Source of the DNA: Laguncularia racemosa
Lineage: Eukaryota > Streptophyta > Magnoliopsida > Myrtales > Combretaceae
Direction of reading: 5' to 3'
Assembly (NCBI GenBank): GCA_037954665.1
Contig: JBBMOL010000181.1
Coordinates: forward strand, 1,240,001 to 1,304,000
DNA: 64,000 nucleotides
Part shown: positions 11,410-22,567 of the stretch, piece after piece
How the letters are laid out: each line of letters opens with the position of its first letter
Numbering within the stretch: the first letter of the stretch is position 1
The notes under the pieces: model-generated
Database searches by the model: none
What the model was told of the DNA's origin: nothing
Seen by the model: only the letters and a program-made list of their open reading frames with translations
Made by a program: the position numbers and the translations under genes

Positions 11410-11667
11410 TTTTTGCATATTTCTAAACAGCATAAGCACATTACTAGCATAACCATTCTTGCTCAAGCCATTTATTAGAATATTAAATGTAACTTCACCC
11501 GAGCAAAGATCATTAGCTATAATAGTATGATATACCTGGTTAAGAGTCCTCCATAAAAGGTGAAACTGGGTGGCTCTTGGAGTCAAAGCATTGAATGTAA
11601 CAACATCTGGGCGTATCCTAACTTCTTTCATTCGTGTGGCAATCGCGATGGGACAAGCTTCGTCCAT
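11410..11667 (-). pseudogene. Pentatricopeptide-repeat (PPR) gene fragment inside element B
   Basis: Minus-strand reading of about 86 codons contains RPDVVTFNAL followed by a second unit V-T-F-N-I-L-I-N-G-L-S-K-N-G ... LFRNMQK, the classic 35-residue PPR helix-turn-helix layout (V-T-[FY]-[NS]-x-L-I-x-G-x-x-[KR]-x-G). PPR proteins bind organelle RNA. Only about two motifs remain; upstream the frame hits a stop and the Copia element, downstream it runs into element B's arm. The fragment sits in the non-repeated centre between the inverted arms, so it looks like host coding sequence picked up by the element. Expression is not implied. Confidence 0.75.
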
Positions 11668-11674
11668 TCGAACA

Positions 11675-11808
11675 TGTTAGGATAGTTAAATATCTATTAG
11701 TCAAGAACAATTTTGTAATTTTATATTTATGATATATATATATATATATATATATATCAGTGTGCTAGGGTTTCGTTAGAATCCGAACACATAATTCTAA
11801 CTTCAACA
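11675..11808 (+). repeat. 5' LTR of the Copia element
   Basis: 134 bp starting TGTTAGGATAG and ending CTTCAACA. Contains a (TA)n run at about 11731-11757 that is about 14 bp longer than in the 3' LTR and accounts for the length difference. Confidence 0.92.
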
Positions 11809-11820
11809 TGGTATTAGAGC

Positions 11821-12105
11821 ACAGCTAATTCTATCACTTGCCACCACCATAGTATACAACATCGACCACCGTTCAACACCCGCCACCACTATAGTATACA
11901 ACGTCGACCACCACTGCCATCTTTACCACCACCACGCACGCCACCCAACACCAAAACTCAAAGCCCCAAGACACACACAATCGTTACTCAAAACCCCAAA
12001 ACACCACGAACCCTAGTCGTCATCCATTCGTCCCTCCATCGTCATTCTTGCTTCAGTCGTCTCTCCCTCGTCATTCCATCGTCATCTGTGCTTCCTTCGC
12101 TTAGC
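11821..12105 (+). other. Copia leader: CCACCA/TCGTCAT-rich, not coding
   Basis: Where gag should begin there is a low-complexity leader: a 31-base unit (GCCACCAC.ATAGTATACAAC) occurs at 11840 and 11882, followed by repeated TCGTCAT and CTCCATCG patches to about 12090. No open gag frame is present. It may mark the deletion that removed gag, protease and the integrase N-terminus. Confidence 0.7.
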
Positions 12106-14440
12106 TGCCATACTCTACAACAAAAGCATGGCATTATACATCAAACTTCATGTGCATATACTCCACAACAAAATGATGTTGCTGAACGTAAGAACAAACA
12201 TCTCATTGACAGGACGCTATTAATTCATATGAATGTACCTAAGTATTTTTGGGCTGATGTTGTACTTACCGCATGTTTTCTTATAAATATATGCCATCTA
12301 CCATAAATGGTAAAGTCCCATTACATCTTTTCCTAGACCACTCACTTTTTCATGTGCCGCCTCGTGTCTTTGGATGTGTGTGTTTTGTTCGTCAGCTATA
12401 TTCGTGGACGGATAAACTTGATCCTCAATCAATTCGTTGCATTTTCCTTGGCTACTCTTGTAGTTAGAAAGGCTACGAGTGTTATTCTCCTAAACATAAA
12501 AAAGTTTATATTTGTCCAGATGTGTCTTTCTTTGAGTCTACTTCATATTTTTCTACTTCATCTGTATCTTCCAAAGATGAGTCTCCTATTAACCATATTC
12601 CCTCAATCTTACCTTCTCCATCTCCACATGATCTCTTTTCGGTTGATCAATATACCACTACTACTGTACCAACCTCACAGGATGATTCCTCGAATTTGCC
12701 ATTGTCTCAAGGATTTCCTCATCTAAACCGGCAAGATCTGCAAGTCTATGTTTGTCGACAGCGTACTAACCCACAGGACTCTCCTCCTCCATCAACTTCT
12801 CTTCCAGACTCAAGTCCTTCCTCAACTGATCTTGACCTTCCCATTGCATTGAGAAAGGGTAAGCATTCCATCCACCTTCCTATTCGTCATCCTCTTTCAA
12901 ATGTTCTTACCTACTCTTTCCTCTCATTCTCATATGCTTCATTATCTACTATTTCCATTCCAAGGTCTGTTTCAGAAGCCATAGCTCATCCTGACTAGCT
13001 GGTAGCTATGCCGGAAGAAATGTCTACTTTATATCATAATGATACGTGGGATCTTGTGTCTCTTCCTGTTGGTAAATCTACAGTTGGATGTCAATGGGTA
13101 TTCTCAGTAAAAGTGTTACCTAATGGCATTTTTAATCGACTAAAGGCACGTCTAGTTGCCAAAGGTTACACTTAAACATATGGTGTTGATTATTGGGATA
13201 CTTTTTCACCAGTGGCTAAGATAACTTCGATACGACTTCTAATCTCACTTGCTGCTACCTATCATTGGCCTCTGCATCAACTAGATATAAAAAATGCCTT
13301 TCTTCATGGTGATCTTGAAGAAGAAGTGTATATGGAACAACCACCAGGCTTTGTTGTTCAAGGGGGGACAAGGTTGGTTTGCCACTTAAAGAAATTTTGT
13401 ATGGGCTTAAGCAATCTCCACGTGCTTGGTTTTGTAGATTCATTTTAGTTGTGATTAAATTTGGTCTCCATAGATGTGACTCAGATCATTCTGTGTTTTA
13501 TCAGCACCATAATGGTAAGAAAATTATATTGGTTGTATATGTTGATGGTATTGTAATTTCAGGCGATGACCATACAGGAATTGAGAAACTGAAGAATTTC
13601 TTACAACAAAATTTCCAGACCAAGGACAAGGGGAATTTAAAATATTTCCTTGGAATTGAAGTTGCTCGATCTAAGCAAGGAATATATCTATTACAATGGA
13701 AGTATGTGCTTGATTTATTGTTTGAGACTGACTTAATTGGAGCAAAACCAATTGATTTGCCCATAAATCCTAATGTAAAACTTTTACCTATTGAAGGAGA
13801 TATTTTAGATGATCTAGAGAGAGATAGAAGATTAGTTGGTAAACTCAATTATCTTATTGTGACACGTCTTGATATATCCTTTGCAGTTAGTGTACTCAAC
13901 CAATTCATGGGCCCACCTTGCACTAGTCATTGGAATGCTGCTATTCGCATTGTACATTATTTGAAAGGGTCTCCAGGTCAAGGTATTTTGTATAAAGACC
14001 ATGGGCACGTCAATGTTGTTGGATACATAGATACTGATTGGGCAGGTTTACCATTAGACAGGAGATCAACCACAGGATATTGCGTGTTTATTGGTGGTAA
14101 TCTTATCTCATGGAAGAGTAAGAAGCAAACTGTGGTAGCTAGATCGAGTGCAGAGTCTAAATACAGAGCAATGGCATTCACAATTTGTGAATTACTCTAG
14201 TTTAAGCATTTGTTAGAAGAACTTGGGTTTCCACAGTCACAACCAATGAAGTTGGTATGTGATAATCAAGCTGCTTTATACATAGTATCAAATCTAGTAT
14301 TTCATGAACGCACAAAACATATTGAGGTCGATTGTCACTTTGTTCGTGAAAAGTTATTGAGTAAGGAAATTGATACATGTTATGTGAAGTCAAAAGACCG
14401 GCTTGCTGATATATTCACTAAGTCACTTAGAGGGATTTGA
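12106..14440 (+). pseudogene. Copia pol remnant: integrase tail, RT and RNase H
   Basis: Opens in the integrase core C-terminal half (HGIIHQTSCAYTPQQNDVAE at about 12130-12190, then RKNKHLIDRTLL; GCVCFVRQL and GYS near 12370-12470). RT follows from about 13010 (TFSPVAK at 13203, LDIKNAFLHGDL, MEQPPGF, YGLKQSPRAW) with the palm motif at 13538-13549 reading Y-V-D-G instead of Y-V-D-D. RNase H runs about 14000-14440 (DTDWAG, STTGYC, SSAESKYRAM, RLADIFTKSL). In-frame stops at about 12468, 13175 and 14198 and a frameshift near 13375 inactivate it. The stop after ELL at 14198 sits where Copia elements usually have Trp (ELLW). Confidence 0.92.
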
Positions 14441-14501
14441 ATAAATTATATATGTAACAAGCTATGAGCATACGATATATATGCTCTAACTTGAGGGGGA
14501 G

Positions 14502-14621
14502 TGTTAGGATAGTTAAATATCTATTAGTCAAGGACAATTTTGTAATTTTATATTTATGATTTATGTATATCAGTGTGCTAGGGTTTCGTTAGAATCCTAA
14601 CACATAATTCTAACTTCAATA
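14502..14621 (+). repeat. 3' LTR of the Copia element
   Basis: 120 bp, begins TGTTAGGATAG directly after the purine tract. Its last bases are TTCAATA against TTCAACA in the 5' LTR, so the terminal CA has become TA by a C-to-T change. Confidence 0.92.
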
Positions 14622-14626
14622 GGACA

Positions 14627-15061
14627 TAGTTCATCCGATGATACCATTAGTAATGAATAAGTTTTGTCCATCTTGTTTTGAACAAAGAGTATCTAGCAAT
14701 CTTTCAAGCTTGTCGTGGATTCAATAGCTTTCGTTCAAACATTCAAGTACTCACTCTCTCATATAGTTTCAATGCTCTCCCTACCTTGTTCACTTCCAAT
14801 AACTTTTCTTTCGTGATGGCTTACCAATTGTCTTACAGTCAATAAGGGCTTCTTCCTCTCCCCTCTCAACCTTAACAACAAATCTAACATGGTCATGGCA
14901 AATGTCTTCACTAGGAGTTGAATGTCCTTTCACCCTAAGTTGCACCTGTAAGACTCCCAATAGGAGCACCCGCACCTTAATACCTCGGGATAGAAGTGAT
15001 GCTAGACAAAAACGACCCACTATGGATGAATGGCTTAGCAAATGTAGAACTTAACCCGATA
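14627..15061 (-). other. Centre of element B, right of the Copia insertion
   Basis: Single-copy centre sequence between the arms. The minus strand has an 83-codon open stretch (14790-15041) without a recognised domain (LLGVLQVQLRVKGHS); it may be part of the captured host DNA because it lies in the same centre and strand as the PPR motif, but there is no motif to support this. Confidence 0.45.
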
Positions 15062-15633
15062 CCAAATGTTGGGTTTGTGTACTCTAGAGCTGAAGCTTTG
15101 ATGGAAGTATCTTTTATGCTTTAAGCCTCTTGTATGCTAGTGTCAAGTGGGTTCTCTCACCGTATCCTTAAATCTCTCCTCCTACTTCTGTGGTGTATGT
15201 GCATACGCTCGAATGCTCTACCTCCATGGTCAAAATTCTTAGTTTCTACCCACCGATGAGGAGAGATTCATGGCACAGGTTCATTCTCTAGAGCTTGAGA
15301 TACCAATGTTGCTAGCATACTATTCAGTAAGATTTGGGAATGCTTGTGTATCCTCTAGGCAGGACATTCGGTTTAAGCTTCCTGACCGCTTGGACTATAT
15401 GCAAACAGATCATTTTACAGGGTGGTTTGGCCGTGTTGGTCTCGAGACCTAGAGTTTTTACCAATAGTATCCTTATCTGGCTGCCTTTGCTGCTCATATC
15501 CTTTTTTATTTGCAAGATGAATTCTAGAGGGATTGAGACATACGTCTAGCAATTTAGCCTGCTCTTTAAGGGGGTATTGGGTCTTCTCAAGCATTAATCG
15601 GGTATAAGCTAAGAACCAAAATATCTTAGCCTC
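15062..15633 (-). repeat. Right arm of element B, inner piece
   Basis: Reverse complement of about 10800-11361. It ends in AAATATCTTAGCCTC (15619-15633), the target site of the LINE; the arm resumes at 21216 on the other side of that insertion. Confidence 0.85.
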
Positions 15634-15771
15634 GTTTTTAGGTAAAACTAAAACAAGAAAAGTCAGGAGAGATGCACTTTATCATGCAAAAGAAGAGATG
15701 AGTGAGAAAATGCTCTCTCCTCTCTCTCCCCTCTGCCTCAGCCCATACCCTTAGAGGACCACTTCCTTTAG

Positions 15772-17323
15772 GTGACCCCAAATACTTTCCCAAAAACCAC
15801 ATACACCTGCCTGACCCATCTGCAACCCACCACAATGCCACTACCCAAAATGGATACCTCTAGAAATCCGGAAACCACCCCCCTTGGCACAGCCCCAGAG
15901 GTGGAATGCAATGGTTGTCTTAAAAAGGAAAAAGCAAAAGTCACTTTTGCTCCTCCAAAAAGCAACCAGATAGGCAAAGCCAAAAGTGGAAATATGGAGC
16001 CTTGTGCCAAGTCAACTAAGGACACCTTGCAGTAGGGCTGTCCCCCCTCGTCAGCACATCCCACCAATGTCAACCCGCAGCAGCCTTCTGCCATGTTTGC
16101 CCCCCAAACCACCTTGGGTGATGCCACAGGTTCCCAGGTAAACGGAGTGAACCGGAACCACCACCTGCTGACCACACCAACACAGCCACCAACACTAAGT
16201 CATATGCAGCTGCTTGTGCGTTTGAGCTCCCCACGTCAACTGCACCTGGCCACACTACGGGCACCACTGCCTTCCAGCTCCGGTTCATCCCTCCGACGAG
16301 CAGGGGCCCCATTCCTCGAGTGACCATTCCGCTTGCAGTAGAGGACCACGGAACAAACTATTGGGAATCCACCCTTGTTGGATATTTTCTAGGTCAGAAA
16401 ATACCATACCATCTTGTTAAAGCTACAACTTTTGACTATGGAAGGAATATGGACTTTTAGAGGTCCTAGGTAGCAAGGAGGGTGTGTTCTATTTTAGGCT
16501 CGGCCATGGGGTAGACCTCACGCCCATTTTGGAGAAGCATTGGCATTTTGCTCAGAGGTTCCTTATGTTGCATAAATGGCGAAGGGGATTACCGCTTGAC
16601 AAACCGCAGCCCACCAAAGTGCCGGTTTGGGCACAACTAAATGCTATCCCTTGTGAATTTCTAACCAAAGATGGGATTAGTCACATTGCAAGCGATGTAG
16701 GAATTCCCCTCAGAGCCGATACCCTCACCATGTCACGGCAAAGGGCTAACCATGCTAGAATACTAGTGGAGATTGATGCGCGAGATGAACTTGTAACCCA
16801 TGTGGAGGTGGAAAGGGCTGATGGTAGGATTGCTTTGATAAATGTTGAATATCAATGGTTGTCCCCTAGGTGTGACGAGTGCAAGGTATTTGGCCACAAG
16901 TGTGGTGGCCAATCCCCAAAAACGCAATCACAAGTGGCATCTGACCAGCACACAACCAATGGGGAGTGATGGCAATAGATCTGACCGCCTGGAAAAGGGA
17001 AACCGATGGCAGGCGTTGAGGGGATAGGAGCAGGTCCTCAACTGAACACCCCAAGTAGTTGTGGGAGAGGGGAAAATAAGAAGGAAGAAAAGGAGGAAGG
17101 TACCTTAAATAAGGATAGATGCACAGAACTGGAGGGGGCGGGGAAATCTAAAAAGGATCCCTTATTTGAGTTGCACAAGGAGGATGCAATGGAGCTAAAT
17201 GTGGCTGTGCAAACAGTGGAGGAAGGTGTGGCAGTAGCGGATAACCCTTCCGATGGTAGGGATGTTGCAAGCATAACCCCTTCCTTAACCACGGTTGCAA
17301 GAGAGTACAAAGGTGCTGACTAA
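15772..17323 (+). pseudogene. LINE ORF1 (RNA-binding protein) remnant
   Basis: The N-terminal part is Pro/Thr-rich and broken into frames (15772-16035, 16093-16323). From about 16340 it reads NYWESTLVGYFLGQKIPYH, then (16484-16969) FRLGHGVDLTPILEKHWHFA and LPLDKPQPTKVPVWAQLNAI, the layout of the plant LINE DUF4283 domain. A zinc-knuckle-like C-D-E-C-K-V-F-G-H-K-C follows at about 16870-16903; its final Cys is closer than the usual CX2CX4HX4C. A stop at 16967 separates a charged tail (17006-17323). ORF1 proteins coat LINE RNA. Stops at 16033 and about 16458 and frameshifts make this non-functional. Confidence 0.82.
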
Positions 17324-17365
17324 AGGGGATCCGGGGCATGTGGTGGAGGGGAGAAGGAGAAGGAG

Positions 17366-20300
17366 ATGGACTTGGATGATTTTGAGAACACCCCCCTCAC
17401 CAAATTGATCTCCCAATTACACCATGCACCTGATAGTTCCTCCAAGAACAGCAAAGGGTCTACATCCTCTAGCCGGCGGAAAAAGAAGCTGCACAAGAGG
17501 AGAAGAGCTTTTACCTGGCACTTATGGACCTCCAACCCCATGTATATAGTAGCTTGGAATACACGGGGATTAAACGACCCCATAAAGGTTGCGGAAGTCC
17601 GGAAAACTTGTGAAGCCCAAGGAATAAGTCTTATTAGTTTCCTTGAAACGAAGGTCAACCCTTCTAACGAGGACACCATTAAGAATGTGATGGTGCGTCA
17701 GTGGTAGGTGTGGATTAATACAGTTGCAAGAAAACGTATTTGGATAGCATGGAAGCCAAGGGATTGGAATGTTAGGGTAGAGCGTGAACATACACAATAT
17801 GTGCATTGTACAACAACCAACCTACGTCATAGTATAGATCTAGCTACAACATTTATTTATGGATCTAATTGTGACTGGGAAAGATGATCATTATGGCTAA
17901 ACCTTGAGGATTTAGCACCTTCAATGCGCTCTTGCCCTTAGGCGGTACTAGGCGATTTCAACACAACGAGATACATCTTCGAAAAGCAAAGGGGAAACAT
18001 GAGGTTAATCGAAGCTATGGCTGACTTCCAAAATTGCATTGCACATGTGGAATTGGAAGATTTGAGTCAATCAGGAGATCTCTTCACTTGGTTCAATAAA
18101 CAAGTGATAGACCCTATACTAAGGAAACTTGATAGGATTATGGTTAACCATTGTTGGCTTAGTTCCCTTTAGCGAACACAAGCCAAATTTCTACCACCTA
18201 TGCTATCGGACCATTCACTGGTAGTCATACACTTTGATTATGGGTGTGGGGATAGGAAGACCCCTTTTAAGTTTTTCAACTTTTGGGCAGATCATAGGGA
18301 TTTTAAGGAGATAGTGAGCAGTGGCTGGAAGGGAGAAGTGGAAGGTTCCAAGATGTTTCAGGTGGTGAAGAAGCTAAAACAACTCAAGCTGGCATTTAAA
18401 GCCTTGAATAGATCAGAATACTTGGATTTGTCTAGCTGGGTCAAGACTGCAAAGGATCGCTTAGCCCAAGTCCAAGAGAGGATGCTTACTACGGGTACCT
18501 CAACTAGTATAGAGGAAGAAAGGGCTACTTTTAGAGCATACTATCTCCTACGAGGGTTGAGGAGAGCTTTTATAAGCAAAAGTCAAGAGCCCAGTGGTTG
18601 AAGCTGGGGGATAAAAACACCTCATACTTCTACAAAGCAATGAAAAGTCTACATAATAGGAATGCCATATACCAACTGACAAGGGAGGATGGTAGTGAGG
18701 TAGTTGGAGAGGATGAAGTGCGGGATCTAATAGTTAGCCATTTCTAGCAGTTGTATGGCACGCCTCCCACGCTTGGTTGCTTAGAGGACATTGGAGACAG
18801 TGTGACGCGAACTCTAAGTGAACAACAGAGCAATGAGCTTGAGACCCCATACCTAAATGAGGAGATAAAATGGGGTTTTACATCTCAAGCTAATGAGAAA
18901 GCATCAGGACTAGATGGGTACACGGCCAGATTCTTTAAAGAGGTTTGGGGAACCATTGGTGATGACTTGATAGCTGTAACAAGAGAATTCCTTGTGTCTG
19001 GCCACCTCCTCAAGCAAATCAATGCCACAATCATATCCCTAGTGCCAAAGGTGGCTAACCCTACCAAGATGGGGAATTTTCGGCCCATTTCTTGCTGCAA
19101 TGTACTCTACAAGGCAATCTCTAAGGTCTTCGCTGCACGCAGCAAGAAGGTCTTGCCATCTTTGGTTGGAAGGGAATAGCTAGCCTTCATCTCGGGAAGA
19201 AGGATAACAGACGATATTTTCATTGCGCAAGAGTTGATGGCAGGATACCATTTGCAATCGGGATCCCCACGCTACACATTAAAGGTGGACCTACAAAGAG
19301 CCTATGATACTTTACATTGGGATTTCCTACTAGCAGTCTTAAAAGCGATGAAGTTCCCTCACCACAAATGTGCCCTCATTGAGCAGTGTGTCATCACCCC
19401 TATGTTTTCTGTTAACATAAATGGTGAATTGATTGGTTTTTTCTCAAGCAGGAGAGGTTTGAGACAAGGGAACCCTATTTTCCCCTATCTATTTGTATTA
19501 GGTATGGAAGTGCTTTCCACTTCATTGAGGAGGCTAGCCTCTAACCCCCAATTCTCCCTTCACTGGCACTGCAAAGCTGAGAAAATAACCCATATTTGCT
19601 TTGTCGACGACTTGCTTATATTCACATATGGGAATGTGGAGTCCACGACTGGTCATGAAAACCTTACAACATTTTCACACCATCTCGGGTCTAGAGGCTA
19701 ATAATGCCAAAAGCAGTATATTCTTCTCAAATGTCACATCGGGTACTAGAGAGGACATCCTCTTTGCCACCTGTTTTCGTAAAAAGGAGCTGCCAGTATG
19801 CTACTTAGGGGTCCCACCCATATCTTCGAAGCTCAAGAAGGTGGATTGTGAGGCACTCTTGGAAAGGATCTTAGCACGCATCACTTCCTGGACATCTAAG
19901 TACTTGTCCTACGCAGGTCGGCTTCAATTGGTAAAGTCGATCTTATTCTCCATGCAGGTACACTGGTCCTCAGTGTTCATCCTCCCAAAGTCTGTCATAT
20001 CAAAGATCGACCAATTAATTCGGAACTTCTTATGGAGCGGACAACCCAACACATATACCAAGGCCAAAGTGCGTTGGGAGAGGGTGTGTAAACCAATGTG
20101 GTGTGGCGGGCTGGGAATCCTAGACCTAATTCAGTGGAACAAGGCTATCTAACTCAAGCACATTTGGCACTTATGCAAGGAGGGACCGAAGAGCATATGG
20201 CTAGAATGGGTACACTCCACCCTACTAAAAGGGAGAAGCTTTTGGTCTGTTAAGGCACCTACTCGATGCTTATGGTCCTGGAGGAAGCTGCTGAAATTGA

Positions 20301-21078
20301 GGACTGAGGTTCGAAGTTATTTTCAATGGGAACCTAATAATGGATTAGAGATCTCACTCTGGGCAGACTACTGGCTCTTGATAGGGCTCTTGGACACAAT
20401 ATTCAGTGGCAGAGAGTAGGGCAACACGGGATATGCCCCAACAACGAGACTATGTTCCTTAATGAATGATAATGAATGGAGTATACCAGCAACTCTGTTT
20501 TGGAGTAATATCCATATACCAGCTTTCCTTCGTCCGAATGCCTCCCACTCAGGCCGCCTCAGTTGGAAACATTCAAGTTCAAGAGAGTATACCATCAGAA
20601 GTGGCTATGAATTCCTCTGCCCTCCAGACACTGCAATGCCATGGTGTAAAGTAGTGTGGAACAAAAAATCCCTACCGAGGCACTCCTTTATGCTTTGGCT
20701 AGCTTGGCAAGGAAAACTAGCGACCCTGGACAGAATGATCTCATGGGGGATCTTAGTGCCTGCGACATGCTTTCTTTGTAACCAAGGTAGAGAAAGCCAT
20801 GATCATCTTTTCTTTACCTGTAGTTACACATCGACTTTATGGGGTTTGGTTTGTGATTGTCTCCAATGCCCTTCCTCATTTCGTACATGGCAAGGAGCCA
20901 TAAGTGCTTTGGTGACGATAGCGGATTCGTCAACCCCAACGGTTAAAACATGGAGTGCAGCTCTTGCAGCGTTAGTATACTATATATGGCGTATACGTAA
21001 CAGCATTCGCCTTGGGGGAAACCAATCTGCTATAGGTTTTATTGTAAACCAAATTAGAACATATGCTACACTAATGTA
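17366..21078 (+). pseudogene. LINE ORF2 remnant: endonuclease, reverse transcriptase, zf-RVT
   Basis: The APE-type endonuclease opens with MYIVAWNTRGLNDPIK (17538 on) and FLETKV, hits a stop after RQW (17706), and continues in pieces (LGDFNTT near 17945; LSDHSL near 18200). RT blocks: ASGLDGYTARFF (about 18900), ISLVPKVANP and NFRPISCCNVLYK (about 19040-19110), LKVDLQRAYD (about 19280), RGLRQGNP (about 19455), and the palm motif F-V-D-D (about 19600). Maturase-like L-G-V-P-P, then the C-terminal zf-RVT block (20462-21079; PRHSFMLWLA, CFLCNQGRESHDHLFFTC). Stops at 19177 and 20150 and frameshifts near 18600 and 19690 break it. ORF2 nicks DNA and copies LINE RNA at the nick. Confidence 0.92.
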
Positions 21079-21215
21079 AGATAGAGTCTGTAGTACCTAA
21101 AAGCACTATATTGCTATATTTGTACTCTTGTTGTATTGTATTTTGTCGTTTGGCAATGTAAACTATTTTCTTTGGATTAATAAAATTTACTTTATCCAAA
21201 AAATATCTTAGCCTC

Positions 21216-22531
21216 AACGTTTATTCCTATGAAGTCTTGGTCTACTTGTGTACAAGGTGAACAGTTTCTGCAGAAAAATGATTTGGATCTTATTGATTTT
21301 CATGTTAGTTTTAAAGGCAGCAGCTTTTGGGCTTAAAAAGAGACTAGGTGAATTAAAGTTTGCGGTGGAGTGAGAGTCCTTATCCATCATTGGCGATGAA
21401 CAATTAAGAAATAAAATAAATAAATATATCATGTAAGAATTCAAAAGTCGAGGAATTAAAATAAATAAATAAATAAAAGGAAAGAAAGAAGACTCGACGT
21501 GTATGAATTTACCGTATGATTGATAAATACAAAGAAGAAAAGAATTGATGACATATAGATATCTATACAGCCAGTTGGAAGAAAATTAAAGATAAATATG
21601 GAAAGATTTGATCTTGATATATGAAAGATTTGGAAGACTAGATAAAATTTGATGATATAAACTAGATTTAAGGAAAAAAAAAATGATTTGAAGACAATTC
21701 AAATCTTTTTATAATAAGGTGTGATAATGAAGGTCAGTCCAGTAAGTCATTTGGTTTCAGTATTGGCATTACTACAAATTGACAAAAGCAAGGAGAATCC
21801 ATGGAAGTGTGACCTCCATTCTTGAAAAAAAAAAAAATAACGGTTTACAAAAAATGAGTTGGCTATCAAAGGAGACTTATTTAGTATGTCACCTTGAGGA
21901 CAATGTCACTTTGGTAGTTTAAAACAATGCGTGCAATTAAACAGTGTTATGAGTTCACGCACTAAAATACATATGATAAATAAATTTGCAGCATTGGCAC
22001 TAAATTCATATACTATTATTCATTTATAAAATAAATTCATAAGCTATGAGAGTGCGCTTGGTATTAGTGCTACTACTTTCTAGCATGTATGCATCGAGTT
22101 GCAGCCTAGCTATTCATAATATACAATTAATGCTCAAAATACTTTAATTCCATATAAAGAATTTTGTTCAGGGGGCAAAATATAGAGGTAAAAATATTAT
22201 ATAAATATGTTAGGTTAAGCTCATTAATTATTTGACTCCGACTTATTGGGCTAAGTGATAGAGCCTAGTGAGTTTGGTTCAATTATTGGGATGATTAAGG
22301 AAGAATCAGCTTGGTGGGCTTGGAGTATGGATTGTTGGATTGATCCATCCGCATGCAACCTTTTTCAAGTAGGCTCACGCATTTATAAGGAAAGCTACTG
22401 GCCTTGAGCTTATAGCAAGCTTATTAGGATAATCTTAGAATGAATAGATCCCGTCTCATCCGTTGATCACTAAAGTGGTCTGATAGATGTTATCAAGCTC
22501 AAGAGTCTATAAATACTCAATCATTCTTCCT
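21216..22531 (-). repeat. Right arm of element B, outer piece
   Basis: Reverse complement of about 9362-10800. Includes a plus-strand polypurine tract CAGGGGGCAAAA (about 22168-22179) followed by an LTR start (TATAGAGGTAAAAATATT); similarity stops near 22531, so this third, plus-oriented LTR copy is truncated at about 350 bp. A 36-bp stretch separates it from the complete right LTR. Confidence 0.82.
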
Positions 22532-22567
22532 TGATGTTCCTTACCATCTTTGAAGTGGGCTTTAGCT

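Larger units (their letters stand above)
11675..14621 (+). mobile_element. Copia-type LTR retrotransposon, internally deleted
   Basis: Short LTRs (11675-11808 and 14502-14621), tRNA-Met-type primer-binding site TGGTATTAGAGC (11809-11820) and polypurine tract TTGAGGGGGAG (14491-14501) flank a decayed pol. The 5-bp flanks are GAACA (11670-11674) and GGACA (14622-14626), a target duplication with one transition. It inserted into the PPR-containing centre of element B. LTRs differ at only a handful of positions apart from a longer TA run in the 5' copy, so it is much younger than B's arms. Gag, protease and most of integrase are missing. Confidence 0.93.
15634..21200 (+). mobile_element. L1-type LINE inserted in element B's right arm
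   Basis: A 5.57-kb non-LTR retrotransposon. The 15-bp target duplication AAATATCTTAGCCTC flanks it (15619-15633 and 21201-21215), and its 3' end is TTACTTTATCC followed by a short A run, as expected for target-primed reverse transcription. Order is ORF1 (DUF4283-like plus zinc knuckle), then ORF2 (endonuclease, RT, zf-RVT). It appears near full length, but both ORFs carry stops and frameshifts. Confidence 0.93.

Noticed and set aside
15772..16323. Overlapping minus-strand open stretches in the LINE ORF1 region
   Set aside because: They are antisense shadows of a GC-richer coding strand; the plus-strand frames carry the DUF4283-like blocks.
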